The position numbers and the translations under genes were made by a program. 64,000 bases of DNA from the NCBI GenBank assembly GCA_003255065.1, contig QAOA01006784.1:66591-130590 (forward strand). The letters are read 5' to 3'. Source of the DNA: Cercis canadensis (taxonomy: Eukaryota > Streptophyta > Magnoliopsida > Fabales > Fabaceae). The notes beneath the pieces were generated by a model, which was given only the letters and a program-made list of their open reading frames with translations, was not told where the DNA came from and ran no database searches. Of the stretch, positions 1-12,856 are shown piece by piece (within the stretch, counting starts at the first letter, position 1; every line of letters starts with the position of its first letter).

Positions 1-1702
1 AAACTAGCTGCCAACCAATAATCAGCATTATCTTGTTTTCTGTTTCTTTGGGATAAAATAATAATGTTAATCCTGGTAATCATTTTATGTCTAATACATT
101 TTTTATTTTTTTATATATATATGAACGCGTTACATCGGTAAAAGGGAAAGGAGGTAGAACAACCTCTGACATTAAGCATTATAGTTCATACGGTTAAATT
201 AGGTGTTATATGTCGTTGGTTGTCAAATTCATTTTCTACTATATATATTACATTTTATGTATAATTAATTGTGTATACAAATTTATAATTTCATTTTATA
301 TAATGGCTCCCGATTTATTGGGTTGATGCTTCAATCTCATTCGAGACACATGGTTATACAAAATCATTGAAGGTCATGATTTTGATTATTGCTAAGCAAG
401 AATAAAATTTGGACTTTGTTTCTCCAATAATTTTGGTGCACAGCCGAAAACGTCCCTGTGGATATGAAATGGATGCAACATTTTTTTTCCCTCTTCAGCT
501 AATGTAATTTTTTGAATATTATATTAGCGAATAAAATATTTGGTTCCAAACTCAAATAACATTTTTAAACCTACGTACAAACTAGCTAGGGCTTTGGTAT
601 TATTGTCTTTATCAAATGGCATATTCTACTCTCTTTTCTGCATTAAGAAAGAAAAATAAGGTGGTTGACATGGATTTCAATGATCATCCACGCGAAGTTC
701 AAGACTTAAATGATAGTTACATAATCGTGCTTGTGCATTCACACCTCTTAGAGGTATTTCTTAACCACCAAAAATGTAGACTGAAATAATGTTTATAATC
801 AGATGCTTCATGGTTTGAAGATTGGATAAGGAAAACAGCATCTGAAAACATTAATATTTTAAATGCTAGGTCAAAACATACCGCTAACTAAATGTTCATT
901 TCATACTTTAATGGAAACAGTTCTGTTGTTACAACTTACAAGACAACACCTGATCAATTTGTATGAAAACATTCGTATTTTTAATTTCTTAGAGTTAATT
1001 TGTTTATTCCATTTTAATTTTCTCTTGGTTCAATTTGTATGATGAGTGCTAATAAAGGGTGTGTGTCCATTTTACTAGGGCTAGAGTTGTTTGGGTACAA
1101 ATTAATGCTAGAGTTTCTTTTGCTAAAAAGTAATCTTTTACATAATTTTTTTTTAAAATTTCTGAGAATAAGTGAAAAAAATATTTTTTTATTTTTTTGG
1201 AAAAAAAAATTAACTTTTTTAAAAGTAATTTTTTGGGTACAAAACGAATATATTATTATTGCAAGCTAATCTAACGAGCCATGATGATATTCTTAATTCC
1301 CACTTCATATGGTCATGATTATTTATTACCAAGCAAAAAATAGTTATATTTTTGTTAAAATATTTAATACCAAGTTAAAATAAAAATATTTTAGCTCACA
1401 AATGTCGTTAAAACAATAAAATTTATGACTAAAAACTAAATACGAGAGGAAATACTTCATTAATTAACATAGAAAATAATCACCCACTAACTTATATTTG
1501 CAAGTTTCAAAAATCAATAAAAAATAAAAATAGTAAACATGGCACTTTTATAAAAAGAAGATCGAAAGTGACTGTTCTGTTGCTAACAATTCTCAATTAT
1601 ATATCTTACCTTTTTTTTTTTTTATAAGAATTATATATCTTGGTTTTGATTTATAATGAAGTGGGTGTTAGAGCTTTTATATGATTAACCTAAACTTAGG
1701 AA
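1..1702. other. AT-rich intergenic DNA, no gene seen
   Basis: No open frame with recognisable protein similarity and no splice-linked coding series is visible on either strand. The longest frame (1039-1269) is built from homopolymer-rich DNA encoding runs of F, L and K, and I do not consider it coding. Confidence 0.6.
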
Positions 1703-1978
1703 ATATATACTAAAATATTTATTAATTAGACTGTAAATCAGTTGATCACAAGACTCTTCTTATAAGAATAATGTTTTGTGTTCGAGACCTCTTATTGATA
1801 AAATGAGGGTCTCAAAGTGCTCAATCACACAAAGCTACAGTTGTAAGTGCTTCAACAATAAAATCCCATGAGCAGAGATGCCTCACTTCAAATTTAGTAA
1901 GTCTGACTCAATTCAAAAGTTGGAGTTTAACCCTGGTTCTTGGGTCACCAATATATATATATATACTAAAATGTTTAT
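1703..1978 (+). mobile_element. SINE-like retroelement with target-site duplication
   Basis: An element of about 236 bp (1723-1958) lies between two 20-bp direct repeats, 1703-1722 and 1959-1978, that match at 19 of 20 positions, as expected of a target-site duplication. Near its left end is a tRNA-like A-box segment (TCAGTTGATCACAAG, about 1738), followed about 30 bases later by a good RNA polymerase III B-box (TGTTCGAGACC, about 1780). A diverged relative with the same order of sequence blocks lies at about 37181-37390. Length, pol III boxes and duplication together fit a tRNA-derived SINE. No SINE family is named because no comparison could be run. Confidence 0.6.
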
Positions 1979-2329
1979 ACAAGCAGCTAAAATTTTATAA
2001 TTTTATTTTTAACAAGTCAAAATTAAAATATCAATGTTATTAAACTAGTTAAACATTTTAATCTAAGCTATTTTATATTTCAAAATGTATTTTTCACATT
2101 AAATAAACAGTTATAATTGATTATGAAAAATGTTTCTTATTTAATCATTTTCTTATCATATTTATATAAGTTAATAATAAAAAAAACTACTTAATATCAA
2201 CTAAATTTTCAGTAAGAGACTTTTTATATAGTTTTATCCCTAAAAAAAATATAAATTACACTAAGAGTGAACGGGGTAAAAGTCGATATTTGTAATTAAG
2301 TATTTTAAAGGGAGATATTTCCGATATTG

Positions 2330-3045
2330 TTCCTTATTCATGGATGCAATAGAAGGGCATATGCCTTGTTGGGGGGCGCAGTTCGCTAGAAGGAAGAAAA
2401 GTGCTAGAAAGACAATTGCTTTGGCAAGTGGGTAACGGACATAATATTGTCACAAAGTTTCCCTTAAAAGAAGAGTTGAGGAACCCAAATGGTTTTAATC
2501 CAATGATGGTCTCGCAGCTTCTTCACAATGGTGTATGGATGGAAGATCTCGTCAGGGAGATGCTGGTGCAAGATGATGCAGAAGCCATTAAACCAAAGCC
2601 AGGTCATGAAAACAATTATTTGGCACAGTTCAAATTCTCAGGTTTATGTTGTCCAGCTGAGCTGGCGTGCCATGAAGCATTTGGAGTGAGTGGCCACAAT
2701 TCTCCAATCAATGTTGCCTCAAATCGCATTTTGTCTTCAGTGTGGTCCTAGAAAACCCCTCGCAACCTTAAACTTTTTTCATGGCGTATACTTCCATTCA
2801 TAACAGTCTTCCAACCCCTGCTTTCTGATACATGTCATCTCAGCAACCAAGGCGTGGAGTCTCTCCTACACATGTTCTAGATCATTTGTGGTAGCCTCTA
2901 ACTCCTTTTTGCATTGCTAGGTGTGGTTTATGGAAAGTTTACGAAACGACTACCTTGCTAGCTGTGTTCTTGCTATGGAAGATTTGCAAAGCTAGGATGA
3001 TCACAAGGTTTTCAATGGGGTAGCTTGGGACCTAGCTAAACACTG
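2330..3045 (+). pseudogene. Decayed LINE (non-LTR retrotransposon) 3' ORF fragment
   Basis: Read in the frame of 2341, the DNA encodes SWMQ-stop-KG followed by RSSLEGRKVLERQLLWQVGNG-like sequence. This is the conserved segment linking reverse transcriptase to the zinc-binding domain in plant LINE and RNase H-type elements. The frame continues to a stop at about 2750. Beyond it, about 2765-2880 encodes KLFSWRIL and a CHLSNQGVESLLH block typical of the zf-RVT domain. At about 2960-3030 the LLWKICKAR and VFNG signatures lie in different frames. There is a stop at 2350 and at least two frameshifts, so the copy is dead. No intact reverse transcriptase core or endonuclease is present in the window. 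Confidence 0.7.
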
Positions 3046-3082
3046 AAGGAAATGATATTGAGGATGAAAAAGGTCTCAGCTT

Positions 3083-3091
<9 letters not shown>

Positions 3092-3139
<48 letters not shown>
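3092..3139. repeat. (AT)n microsatellite
   Basis: An uninterrupted TA dinucleotide run of about 48 bases lies just downstream of the LINE fragment. Confidence 0.95.
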
Positions 3140-3142
<3 letters not shown>

Positions 3143-3429
3143 GTATAGAAGCCTATAACTATTTGAATTTAAATATGACAAATAACGAATTGAACTAACC
3201 CTAGAAAAAGGTTTATGTTTGTTTCGTTTGCTAAAGTACACCTTTCAACATCATTATTTATAGGGAGCTTCTAAGCTACCTCGCATGGATATCTACATAT
3301 AAATATGAAATATAGTTATATTTTATTATGTTGGGAGAGAGAAGTCAACATGATTACAAATTTGGAATGAAGTAAAATTTCATCATGTGAGATAGTTTAT
3401 AAGCTCCTGTACCAAAAAAAACAAGCTAG

Positions 3430-3921
3430 TAACACATGCATTAAATTAATGAGTTGGTGAGAGTCATGTGTCATTGTGTCATGATTCAATAAGACCCAAG
3501 CAGTTCATCACTTGAAAATTCTTAAGAAGTCAAAACAAAATCACCTTACCTCACTTTCTCAACCAAAAATTCATAATCTTATTGGCAATTATAAAATGAG
3601 AAAAACCAAAATTCTCATTTTATATAAGACAAATTATATAAAATTATTTTTTTAAAAAGATTTCCTAAAAATATAAAAAAAAATTAATGTATAATTAATA
3701 AAAATTAGTTTCGTTAAAAAATGATTAATAACAATTAGTCATTTTCATTTTTTTTTTGAATTATTGATTTCTTTCACATCTTGGATTTATATGAACTATT
3801 TAAGTCTATAACTTTCATACCATTTTAAAAGGTGTGAGAATTGTAACACTAATTACCAAAAAAAGGGGAGGGGGTTGAGACTATCTTTTTTTTTTTATTT
3901 TTTATCAAGTTAGTTGGTATC

Positions 3922-3967
<46 letters not shown>

Positions 3968-4590
3968 TGTAATTAGATAGATAAAGTTAGATTTTTTATC
4001 TGAAATATAAAAAAATGAGGATTTAAATCTATGAACTCAATCTTTTTTATGAGATTCTTGAACAAATTGTAGTGTATGTGCAGCTAATATATACATGTAT
4101 TGGAATTCAATGAATTTAGTTGAATTTTAATGAAGTTTTTGTTTTTGGGTAGTTTAAGAATTTGGGTTAAACATATCCTTTAAACAAACCATATTCATAT
4201 TCACAAAGGAAATAGCAGAGCAGCTAAAGAGGTGGTACTAAGGGACTAGCTGGAACCCACAACTCTGACTCTCTGTGGCAAAGAGAGCTTAGATGTGACA
4301 TCATAGCTAACTTCATTCCCATATTTTAATTAACTCTTGTAAACTATTTCATACAACGTGCAACTATTATTTCTCTGTTACTAAACATGAACTCAATTCA
4401 TGAGTTCATGCGTGGCATGTGTCACTCAAACAGTTCATATGTGTAAAGATAACATCATCACTTGGGAATTATATTCTTAACAACTCAGAAAAATCACCTT
4501 ACCCTACCTGCCTTGTCGACCAAAACTTCATAATCTTATTGGCAACTATCAAATGAGAAAAGACCAAAACTCAAGTGTGATTGGTCATAT
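3430..4590. repeat. Diverged direct repeat (two copies about 0.95 kb apart)
   Basis: Copy 1 (about 3440-3620) and copy 2 (about 4405-4575) share ordered blocks: a GTCATGTGTCA/GGCATGTGTCA segment, TTCATCACTTG/ATCATCACTTGG, AAAATCACCTTACC, a CAAAACTTCATAATCTTATT-like block, and TTGGCAA followed by AAATGAGAAAA. Similarity is interrupted by small insertions and deletions. No coding potential or terminal inverted repeat is seen. The DNA between the copies carries the ATT microsatellite. Confidence 0.6.
3923..3966. repeat. (ATT)n microsatellite
   Basis: About 14 consecutive ATT trinucleotides. Confidence 0.95.
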
Positions 4591-5886
4591 GATGCACCTA
4601 TCACCAATAACAGAAGCTGTTTTTTTCTTCTCAGAAGAAAAGCTAGTATATAAATCACTAAAATTAGAAATGATGATTAATAATACTAACATTTGTTGAC
4701 TTTTCCAGTGGTGTGTGGACTGTGGATGAAGAAAATCGTTAAATTACTTAATTACCATCATGAACTTGCCCCACAGTCCAACCTCATTGGCGGGACCCAC
4801 TTGGTAATGGGACCCAAAGTGACCTGAATTTCAGAATGTTAAATTGTTGCGTTGCAAGAATTGGGTTCGAATCTCAATAAATTTTGGTTCTGTGGCCGAC
4901 CTAACCATGGTCCACTTCCACCTTGCCACGTTCTCATCACCATCGTCAATTCTGGTGCGACACACCAGCCAGCCACCAAACAGCATCCATCACAGCCGTT
5001 CATCAGTTCAGGTGCGTTCTCAGGTAATTATCATCCCCGTGATGAACTCGAATTGGACGGTTCTGATTACCAGTGTAACACGCAGTGGACCCAACCAATA
5101 TAAAAGAGACAAAAAGAATGAGGCGGTTGAGATGACGAATATATCCTTGACTTAGCTCAGTAGGCGTAGAAAGGCTAATCCCAGGTGCAATTTTCCAGTG
5201 GCTGGTTAGTCAAAGTGCTGGGCTGGCCTAATGGAGCATTGGACTTCTGCCGTTTATTTCAAAATTTGTGGAACTACATACAAATTTTGACCACTCGATC
5301 TGGCGGCGCGTGGTCTGCCGTCTCCACTTGGGGCAGAAGTAGACAGTCATAGCTTTTTCCCGGCGTGGAACACAGACTTCTACACTCATGATTTTAGTAA
5401 TCACGTAATTTAAAACAGCAAGTACATTAAATAAACAACATAATTAGTGTGTGTTTATTTAATAGAAGTACTATTCACAAAAAACTTCCAAAAAAGAAAG
5501 AAAGGAAAAACAATCTATAATGGGCCTTTGCTTTTATGATCATAAAACTATTGAATTTAAGGGATATGAGTTAAGGTTTTCAAGTCTAATTAAGATGCCA
5601 AAGTTCAATAAAAGAAGTATTCAAAGCTTAGATTCCATTGACAAATTTATCATAAGAAAGCTTGTGGATGACCATTCAAGTTTCCTTTAAGATTCTCCAT
5701 TCTTATTCCGATTCTACCAAGAGAATCCCATGTTGAAAAACATAAGATCCCTCACTATTTGTCAGAAATTGACATATATTATTTCACTTAATTTTCTTTG
5801 AGTCTTATTTTTCTAAATTTCAAATTATTTTTATGATTTTTTGTCATGGAAAAAATTAAATTTTATAATTTGAGATATCAAGAGAT

Positions 5887-5888
<2 letters not shown>
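4591..5888. other. Intergenic, no gene seen
   Basis: Base composition is less AT-rich at 4690-5400 than in the surrounding DNA. Two overlapping frames of 83 and 103 codons occur at 4844-5155. Neither resembles a known protein, neither has a convincing context, and they overlap each other in different frames. I do not call a gene here. Confidence 0.5.

Positions 5889-5941
<53 letters not shown>
5889..5941. repeat. (AT)n microsatellite
   Basis: An uninterrupted AT dinucleotide run of about 53 bases. Confidence 0.95.
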
Positions 5942-5943
<2 letters not shown>

Positions 5944-7060
5944 CATATCTGTACCCTTATTTTTTGAAAAATGTCGTATCGGCGTTTCGTACCCATACCG
6001 GGTACGAAACCCGTACCCATACCCATGCTACATAGTAAAATATAAATATTATTACTATGAGATCATACTTTGTTTAATTCAAATTCATATTAATAAAAGA
6101 AGGTTTATGCATATGTAACATGCATTACAAGTGAAAACGTGAAGTTGAAGTTGGGTGGAGCCTGTGAAGGAAATTTCATAGAATTTGGAGCTTTTCTAAT
6201 AGAGAAATGGAATGCCTCATATTATCATTTTCTAAGAGGGGGGAAAATGAAAGACTAGTACTTCCTTTTTCTTTCCCCCTCAAATTTTGTTTTATGGACG
6301 AGGCGTTGGAAATNGAGAGTTAATAGCCATCATGAAACAACTAGAATTTAATGTCAAATAAAGAAAATGAAAAAAAAATTAAAATTTATAAATTTGGATT
6401 TAATTATATTTTATGACTCATGTTCAGTTTATCTTAATCATGTATTTAAATTAAAGTTATGTAAACTTTTTTTAGTATTTTCTCTAAACATAGTCAAATA
6501 ATACGAGCAGACCTAAATATAATAATGCATCAATCAATCATGTTAATATTTTTGCTAATTAGCAATTGCATTATGATAGTCTAATTAAATGAGCTAAAAA
6601 CATAATCTAGTTTGTTCTGTAAATTACTATTTGCAATTAATTCCCTTGTGGTTTCATGTTTGATGAACGAGGGAAAAACAAAAACGAAAATGCAAAACGT
6701 GAGATTTACGCGCCAAAAGTCACTTCCTTGTAAGAAAAAAAGCGGAATGACGTAAGACATGGGCAGGAGGCAAATGGACACGTAGCCATTTCCGGGCAAC
6801 GGGCAGCAGAAGACGCCGTCTTTCTCACCCCTGACACTGTTTTCCACACACACACACACAAAAAAAAAAATCAATCATTTATTGCCCATTCGCCACCCGA
6901 ACCTCAGGCTCGGACCTCACAGAGCCTCTCGAAAATGCCAAGCTGCCCTCGAAAATAATGGAAGCAAAGCAAGAGAGAGAAAGAGAGGTTTAGAGAGAGA
7001 GAAAGGACTGGGTTTTTCAGAGAGAGAAAGTGGTAGAGAGTGTGTGTGTGTGTGTGACAG
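5942..7060. other. Upstream region and likely 5' leader of the bromodomain gene
   Basis: A short imperfect inverted repeat lies at about 5985-6012 (TTTCGTACCC facing GGGTACGAAA). One N occurs at 6314, without a visible flanking duplication. From about 6960 the plus strand becomes rich in GAGA runs and then GT repeats, ending at the ATG at 7061. Such a purine-rich leader is common in plant 5' UTRs. The transcription start cannot be fixed from the sequence. Confidence 0.5.
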
Positions 7061-10000
7061 ATGGGTCAGATCGTAAGGAGGAAGAAGAAGGGGCGCCCAT
7101 CCAAAGCAGATCTAGCTCGCCGCTCCGGCGAGTCTCCGGCTACTTCACAGCCGGACCTCCGACGCAGCCTTCGCCGCCGGAATGTGAAGTACAACATAGA
7201 TTACGACGACTATTTGGACGAGGAAAACGAGGACGAGGAAGAGGATGAAAGGAGGAGAGAGAAGAAGAAACTCAAGTTAGTGGTGAAGCTCAACCAGGGT
7301 GGAGAAGATGAAGACGACGAGTCGGCGCCGAGCCGCACTTGCGTCGGATCGCGTGAAGATCACGCGCAGGGTTACGGGTCTGCGTCGGATGAGGAAGACA
7401 CCGAGAAGAAGCCCCTGAAGAAGAGGAAAGTCAGCGGCGGACGCTGTCACAATGAAGAAGGTGAAGAAGAAGAAGGGGAAGGAGAAGAAGAGGAAAATGA
7501 GGAAGCAGAAGATAACGAAGATGAAGATGAGGATAATCGTGAAGATGATGGTGAGGTAAATGCTTTAGCATAGTGTAACTGTAAAAAATGGATCTTGAAC
7601 AATCGATGAAGCAGAGACCAAAGTGTCTGGTAGAGACAGTAGTGTACCGTGGGAGACAAAGGGTTTTAGCAGAGTGTCCAGCTCAGCTGAAATCACTGAG
7701 ATTTTTTTTTTTTGTTGCTACAATTGGTCCATAATTCAATATCCCCTGTGGTTTCTCTCTCTAGGTCTCTCTCTGTCTGTGTCGGGATTTTGAGAGAGAT
7801 AACTAACGGGTCAACTGTCAAAAACTAACACCCACAGAATCAGATATCGCTCCCACCCTCATTCTCTCTCTCTCTCTACCCACCTTCATTTCCTTTCTCT
7901 CTCTATCTTACCTACGTATTGTCTGCTTTGTCTGTCTCTGTCTCTGTCTCCATCGCACACTCTCATAAACGTAGTCTACCTTTTACATTTGTAATTCATT
8001 ATTAATTATGTTTCTTGGGGGCTGTTGCTGTGACAGGTAAAGGGCAGAAAAGTGGATTCGAAAGGGCTCCACTCTGTTTCAGGTTTGTGTGATTTGTGCA
8101 TTTTGTGTAATTCTTAATTCCCCTTTTAATTGTGGACCTTGAGAGGTACTGGTTCTGTTTACATTGTCTTGTAAGCTCTTTGTTTTGATTTAATAGGCAC
8201 TCTAGCACACCCTCCATCTGGGATTCCATTGCCTGATAAGAGGACTTTGGAATTGATCCTTGACAAGCTTCAGAAGTATGGAATTTCAATTCCCATTTCT
8301 GCTTCTGTCAATCTTTTTGTTTAGACATAGAATGTTTAGGCAAGTTATAACGACTGATGTATATAGCATCATCCATTCCATGGAGATATACGTTTTGAGT
8401 ATTTTCTGACTTGAGCATTGTGGTGGGTGTAAATGATGGCAGAAAGGACACATATGGTGTGTATGCAGAGCCTGTTGATCCAGAAGAGGTGTGTGAACGA
8501 ACATTTGCTGTCAGTTGTTAATTTTGCTTTTGGAAGACATTCTCTGAGTTGGAGGTTCAAATTCTGTTTTAATGCAGCTTCCTGATTATCATGATGTCAT
8601 CGAGCATCCAATGGACTTTGCCACGGTGAGGAAGAAGTTATCAATAGGATCATATCCTACCTTGGAACAATTTGAGGTGTGTAAACATATCTCAACTTTC
8701 CATGATTTGAGGAGGTCTTTGTTCTTGTTTGAGATTTTGATAATTTTTCCATTTTGTTGTATTTGGGATGGACGTTGATTGAGTACATTTTGCTCAAATG
8801 TTTAAAAAACATATCATTTATTTACTTGGACTTGAAACTCAAGGATTACTTTAAGACGTAACTTTTTGTTTGGTTCTCTTGAGTGAGTTCAGCAGGGGTG
8901 CATTGTATTATTGAATGTATGGATCAAATTTGGGTGATGAGCAAGAGATAGCCATATGTAGTTAACATGTAAAATATGTCATTTTGTGCATCACATTGGC
9001 AAGGTTGCACACTAATCCTTCAGTTGAGCAGATCTCTGTATTCCAGTATGTAATGAGCCTGACCAAGTTTTTGTGTAGATGCTCATGGCATTATCTTTGT
9101 GCAAGTTAAAGGCAAACCTATATGAAAGGTTTAGCATATCTCATTGCATTGTCAGTGGAATGGTGGTTGTCAGGGTTGTTCTCATGGGTAATAATACTAT
9201 ACTGAGAATGGCATGTTGGAAACAATAGCCTGAAGAGCTATGCAATTGTCATACTAGAGCTTGATGTTTGTTTTTGAGATATGTTCACAATGCCTGGAAG
9301 CTGGAATATTTGTCCAACCTGAATCAATTTTAAGTTTTTTTTTTTGTTTTTTCCCTCTTCAAAGTAATCCAGAATAGTATGGGTGTCTTTTGAGGATCAT
9401 ATGAAATTTGGCGTATATGTTATTGTTATGGCCTTTATGCCAAAAGACGTGTTTCTCAACCTACTGATAATATGGGGTTTGGCAAAGAAAGTGAAAGTAA
9501 TTAAGGTAGCACAGCTATCATGGCAAAGAAAAAAAAGAAAAGGTAGCACAGCTATAAAGGATAGGACTTGACCTAGAAGGAGACATAAATTGGCAAAACT
9601 ATGAAAGAAAATCTTTCAATTTTTTCTGTTTTATTGTGACATGTGTCTTGTCATCTAAAAAAGTGACTCTTTAAACTTGGTGGTGATATTGCAGCTCTTA
9701 GGGTTGGAGAACTTTAAAATTTTATCGTCATTTGTGTGATCTTGCATATATTATCCTATGAACTTTCCAGTAATTTGTGGGCCAAATATGATGATGTATA
9801 ATGTTAACAGTGACACCACATTCTCCCATCATTATTTTCTTTTTATGTTGCCATGCAATGATAGTTATTTGAAGTCTATGAAGCCTACAGTTTTGGCTTC
9901 TGGTTTTTGTTTCTGACTTTCTGTTCATTTCTTCCCATGAGGCCATGAGTGTTATTCAGTTCGCATGGTGGTGGGATTGGGTAGTCTATATCTTAGGTTT

Positions 10001-12856
10001 GGAATATTGATTTATTAGGAAAGAAGGCAATTTCTGATGGTATACGTCTGTGGATCTCAGATCCTCTGTTAGATGTACAGTTGGAAGTAATTTATGCTGA
10101 TGCGGATAAGCATGGGTGAATATATCATGGTTTTAGTCATTTGATGTTTGCTAGAAGCACAAGGACCCAATGGTTTCCAGGACACGAACTAAAAGGAATT
10201 GATATGGAATTGATATTAATTTGTTGTTCCTCAGGCTATGGGAGCTTTTCTTGTTATAGGCAACTGCTAAATGATTGTTGTTCAGTTTTAACTGTCACGC
10301 TTAGTACTCAAGTAATTCTATAATGAATTGTTTTGCTTTATAAATTGATGTCCTTATAGGAATCCTGAATATTTTTTTTGGTATCATCTGGGTAAATTTT
10401 GTATAACTATACATTGATACTGTCTTGCTGATTAAGTAACTCTGATGTTTTGATTTGATTTCTCCAAAAGGAAAAATATTATATGACAAAAGATTTTATT
10501 GATATTGTATTGACTTTTAATGAAATTATTTAATGCAGAGTGATGTTTGTTTAATTTGCTCAAATGCAATGCAATACAATGCACCAGAGACTATATACCA
10601 CAAACAGGTATAAAGCCTGTTGCTTTCCCTTGTTTCCCAACTCATAATTTAAAAGCCAAAAATTTGATGTTAGAAGATATAATACCACTAACCTCTGTTG
10701 TGCTTACTTTATGAACTGTGCATATGTTACAGGCGCGATCAATACAAGAATTAGCAAGGAAAAAGTTTGAGAAGTTAAGAATTGACTTTGAACGATCTCA
10801 TAATGAGCTAAAGTCAGAACAAAAAACAAGATTTAATTCCATGGTCAAGAAGCAAGCTAAGAAGCCACTAGGTCGTACTTCCCAGGAACCTGTTGGCTCT
10901 GACTTCTCCTCAGGTGCAACTCTTGCCACTGTTGGAGATATACAGCCAAATTCACACCCGATCCAAGGCATCAGCTTTGAGAGGCCTGGCAACAATGATG
11001 TCCTCGTGGAGGGTAATACTTCATTTGTTGATGCAAATCAAGACAAAGCAGAAGATTTTTTGACAGGTACCACAGAGAAGAGATCATGGTTCTCCTTCAT
11101 TTGTATTGTTGGATTGTGCTTTCGTTGGTTGCTGGCTATACATGTTCTTCAAGTAGGCAATTTATATCAAGATTCATTTATTTTCTTATAACTTTGTTTC
11201 ATTATGTTTCAGGGAAGAGTCTGCTCTCTAAGTTGGGAAGGAAGTCATTTGTCCTTGATGAGAATCGCCGTGCAACTTATAACCTTTCTAATCAACCAGT
11301 TACCAGATCAGAGTCCATATTCTCAACCTTCGAGAGTGAAATTAAGCAGCTGGTCACTGTATGTATCGAAAGAAGTCATCTCTGATTTTTGAGTAGTTGG
11401 TTATTTTATGCATCTTGTCTAAAGCATTTTGTGTTGTACTTTCTGGAAATAGGTTGGGCTTCATGCAGAATATTCCTATGCTAGGAGTTTGGCTCGTTTT
11501 GCTGCAGCTCTAGGGCCTGTTGCTTGGAAAATTGCTTCCCAGAGAATTCAGCAGGCAGTGCCAGCTGGCTGTAAATTTGGTCGTGGTTGGGTTGGGGAGT
11601 ATGAACCGCTTCCAACCCCAGTATTAATGCTTGATAATCGTCTGCAAAAAGAACCTAATTTGGCTAAGAAGTTGCAATCTACTACTGAATTAATAAAGGG
11701 TGACAAAAATTGTAAGATTCTGGGCCCTGCCAGGGAACGTCCTGTTAACGGACTGATGTTTGAGGGAAGACAGCCTTCGGTTGGTGCTGCTAGTGGGGTT
11801 ACAACAGAAGGTAAACCGACCCTTTTTGGTTCTCCTGTAGTAAGACCCAATGCTCCTGTCAATGTCCTTTATCAGCAACAAAATGTCCAACCCAGGACTT
11901 TTGATAAGTCTGAGAACAAGGGTTTGAAGCAAGTGGAGTTGAACTCTTTGCCCTCAAGTAAACAGAGTAATGCTAGTCTCATTGCAAACTTTTCAAGTAA
12001 TACTCCTACAGCAGCTGCTAAGTCCAGAGAGATGGTAACTAGGAACCTGAATATTTTGCCATCCGTACCTTTCAAGCATCCGGACAGTAATGGAGTTGTT
12101 AGTGGAGAGTTGCCTAATGGAAAAGTCATGAATACTAATTTGAATAGACGGGTGACTGTTCCATCATCTGATAGTACCCCGAAGCCAATGGGCAGAGCAG
12201 CTCCTTATGTTTCCCACGGGCAAGAGCAAAGTCTTGGTGACCCAGTTCACATGATGAGGATGTTGGCTGAAAAGGCACAGAAGCAACAGGCTTCTTCTAA
12301 TCATTCCCCAGTTGATACTCCATCTGTAACTCCACCAGTTCCATCTGGACGGAGAGATGACTCTAGCAATGCTGCAGCAGCAGCTGCCCGTGCATGGATG
12401 TCTGTTGGGGCAGGAGGGTTTAAACAAGGACCTGATAATTCTAAGTCATCAAAAAATCAGATTTCTGCAGATTCATTATACAACCCAACGAGGGAGTTCC
12501 ATCAGCATATTTCACGAATTAGGGGGGAGTTTCCACCTGGTGGAATGCCCTTCCAGTCTGAGAAGAACAATTTTTCATTTCAGGCACTTGTACCACAACC
12601 TATTCACCCTGGCAATGTGTCGCAATTTCCAAACCGACCTATGGTTTTCCCTCAATTAGCAGCTGCTGACCTGTCTAGGTTTCAGATGCAGTCCCCTTGG
12701 CAAGGACACAGTCCACATAGCCAAACACCAAGACAGAAACAGGAAACACTTCCTCCCGACTTGAATATTGGTTTCCAGTCTCCAGGGTCACCGGCAAGAC
12801 AATCTTCTGGTGTCCTGGTTGACTCACAGCAACCTGACTTGGCTTTGCAACTTTGA
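7061..12856 (+). CDS. BRD1: Bromodomain protein, BRD1-like (SWI/SNF-associated)
   Basis: Nine exons: 7061-7555, 8037-8082, 8197-8275, 8443-8488, 8578-8676, 10539-10607, 10733-11066, 11213-11358 and 11453-12856. All junctions are GT-AG and the 2718-nt CDS closes in frame, giving 905 aa. The N-terminus (MGQIVRRKKKGRPSKADLAR) is basic. It is followed by a long Glu/Asp-rich stretch (about 65-165) with embedded KKRK nuclear-localisation signals. Exons 3-7 encode one bromodomain (about 188-285): the PLPDKRTLELIL helix, the PVDPEELPDYHDVI loop, HPMDFATVRKKL, and CSNAMQYN, where N269 is the expected acetyl-lysine-binding Asn. The last exon encodes a Ser/Pro/Gln-rich low-complexity tail. In Arabidopsis, BRD1/BRD2/BRD13 are BAS-type SWI/SNF subunits. 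The length and N-terminus fit BRD1 best, from memory. Intron 5 is long (about 1.86 kb). Confidence 0.9.

Noticed and set aside
4844..5155. Overlapping frames of 83 and 103 codons in less AT-rich DNA
   Set aside because: The two frames overlap in different registers, have no recognisable similarity and no splice-linked partner exons.
5150..5200. tRNA-like TTAGCTCAGTAGG segment
   Set aside because: It resembles the D-arm/A-box of a tRNA, but there is no T-loop/B-box at the right distance and no cloverleaf can be drawn, so no tRNA gene is called.
7447..7659. Antisense Ser-rich frame over bromodomain exon 1
   Set aside because: It is a mirror of the Glu/Asp repeat (GAA/GAG read backwards as TTC/CTC), not an independent gene.
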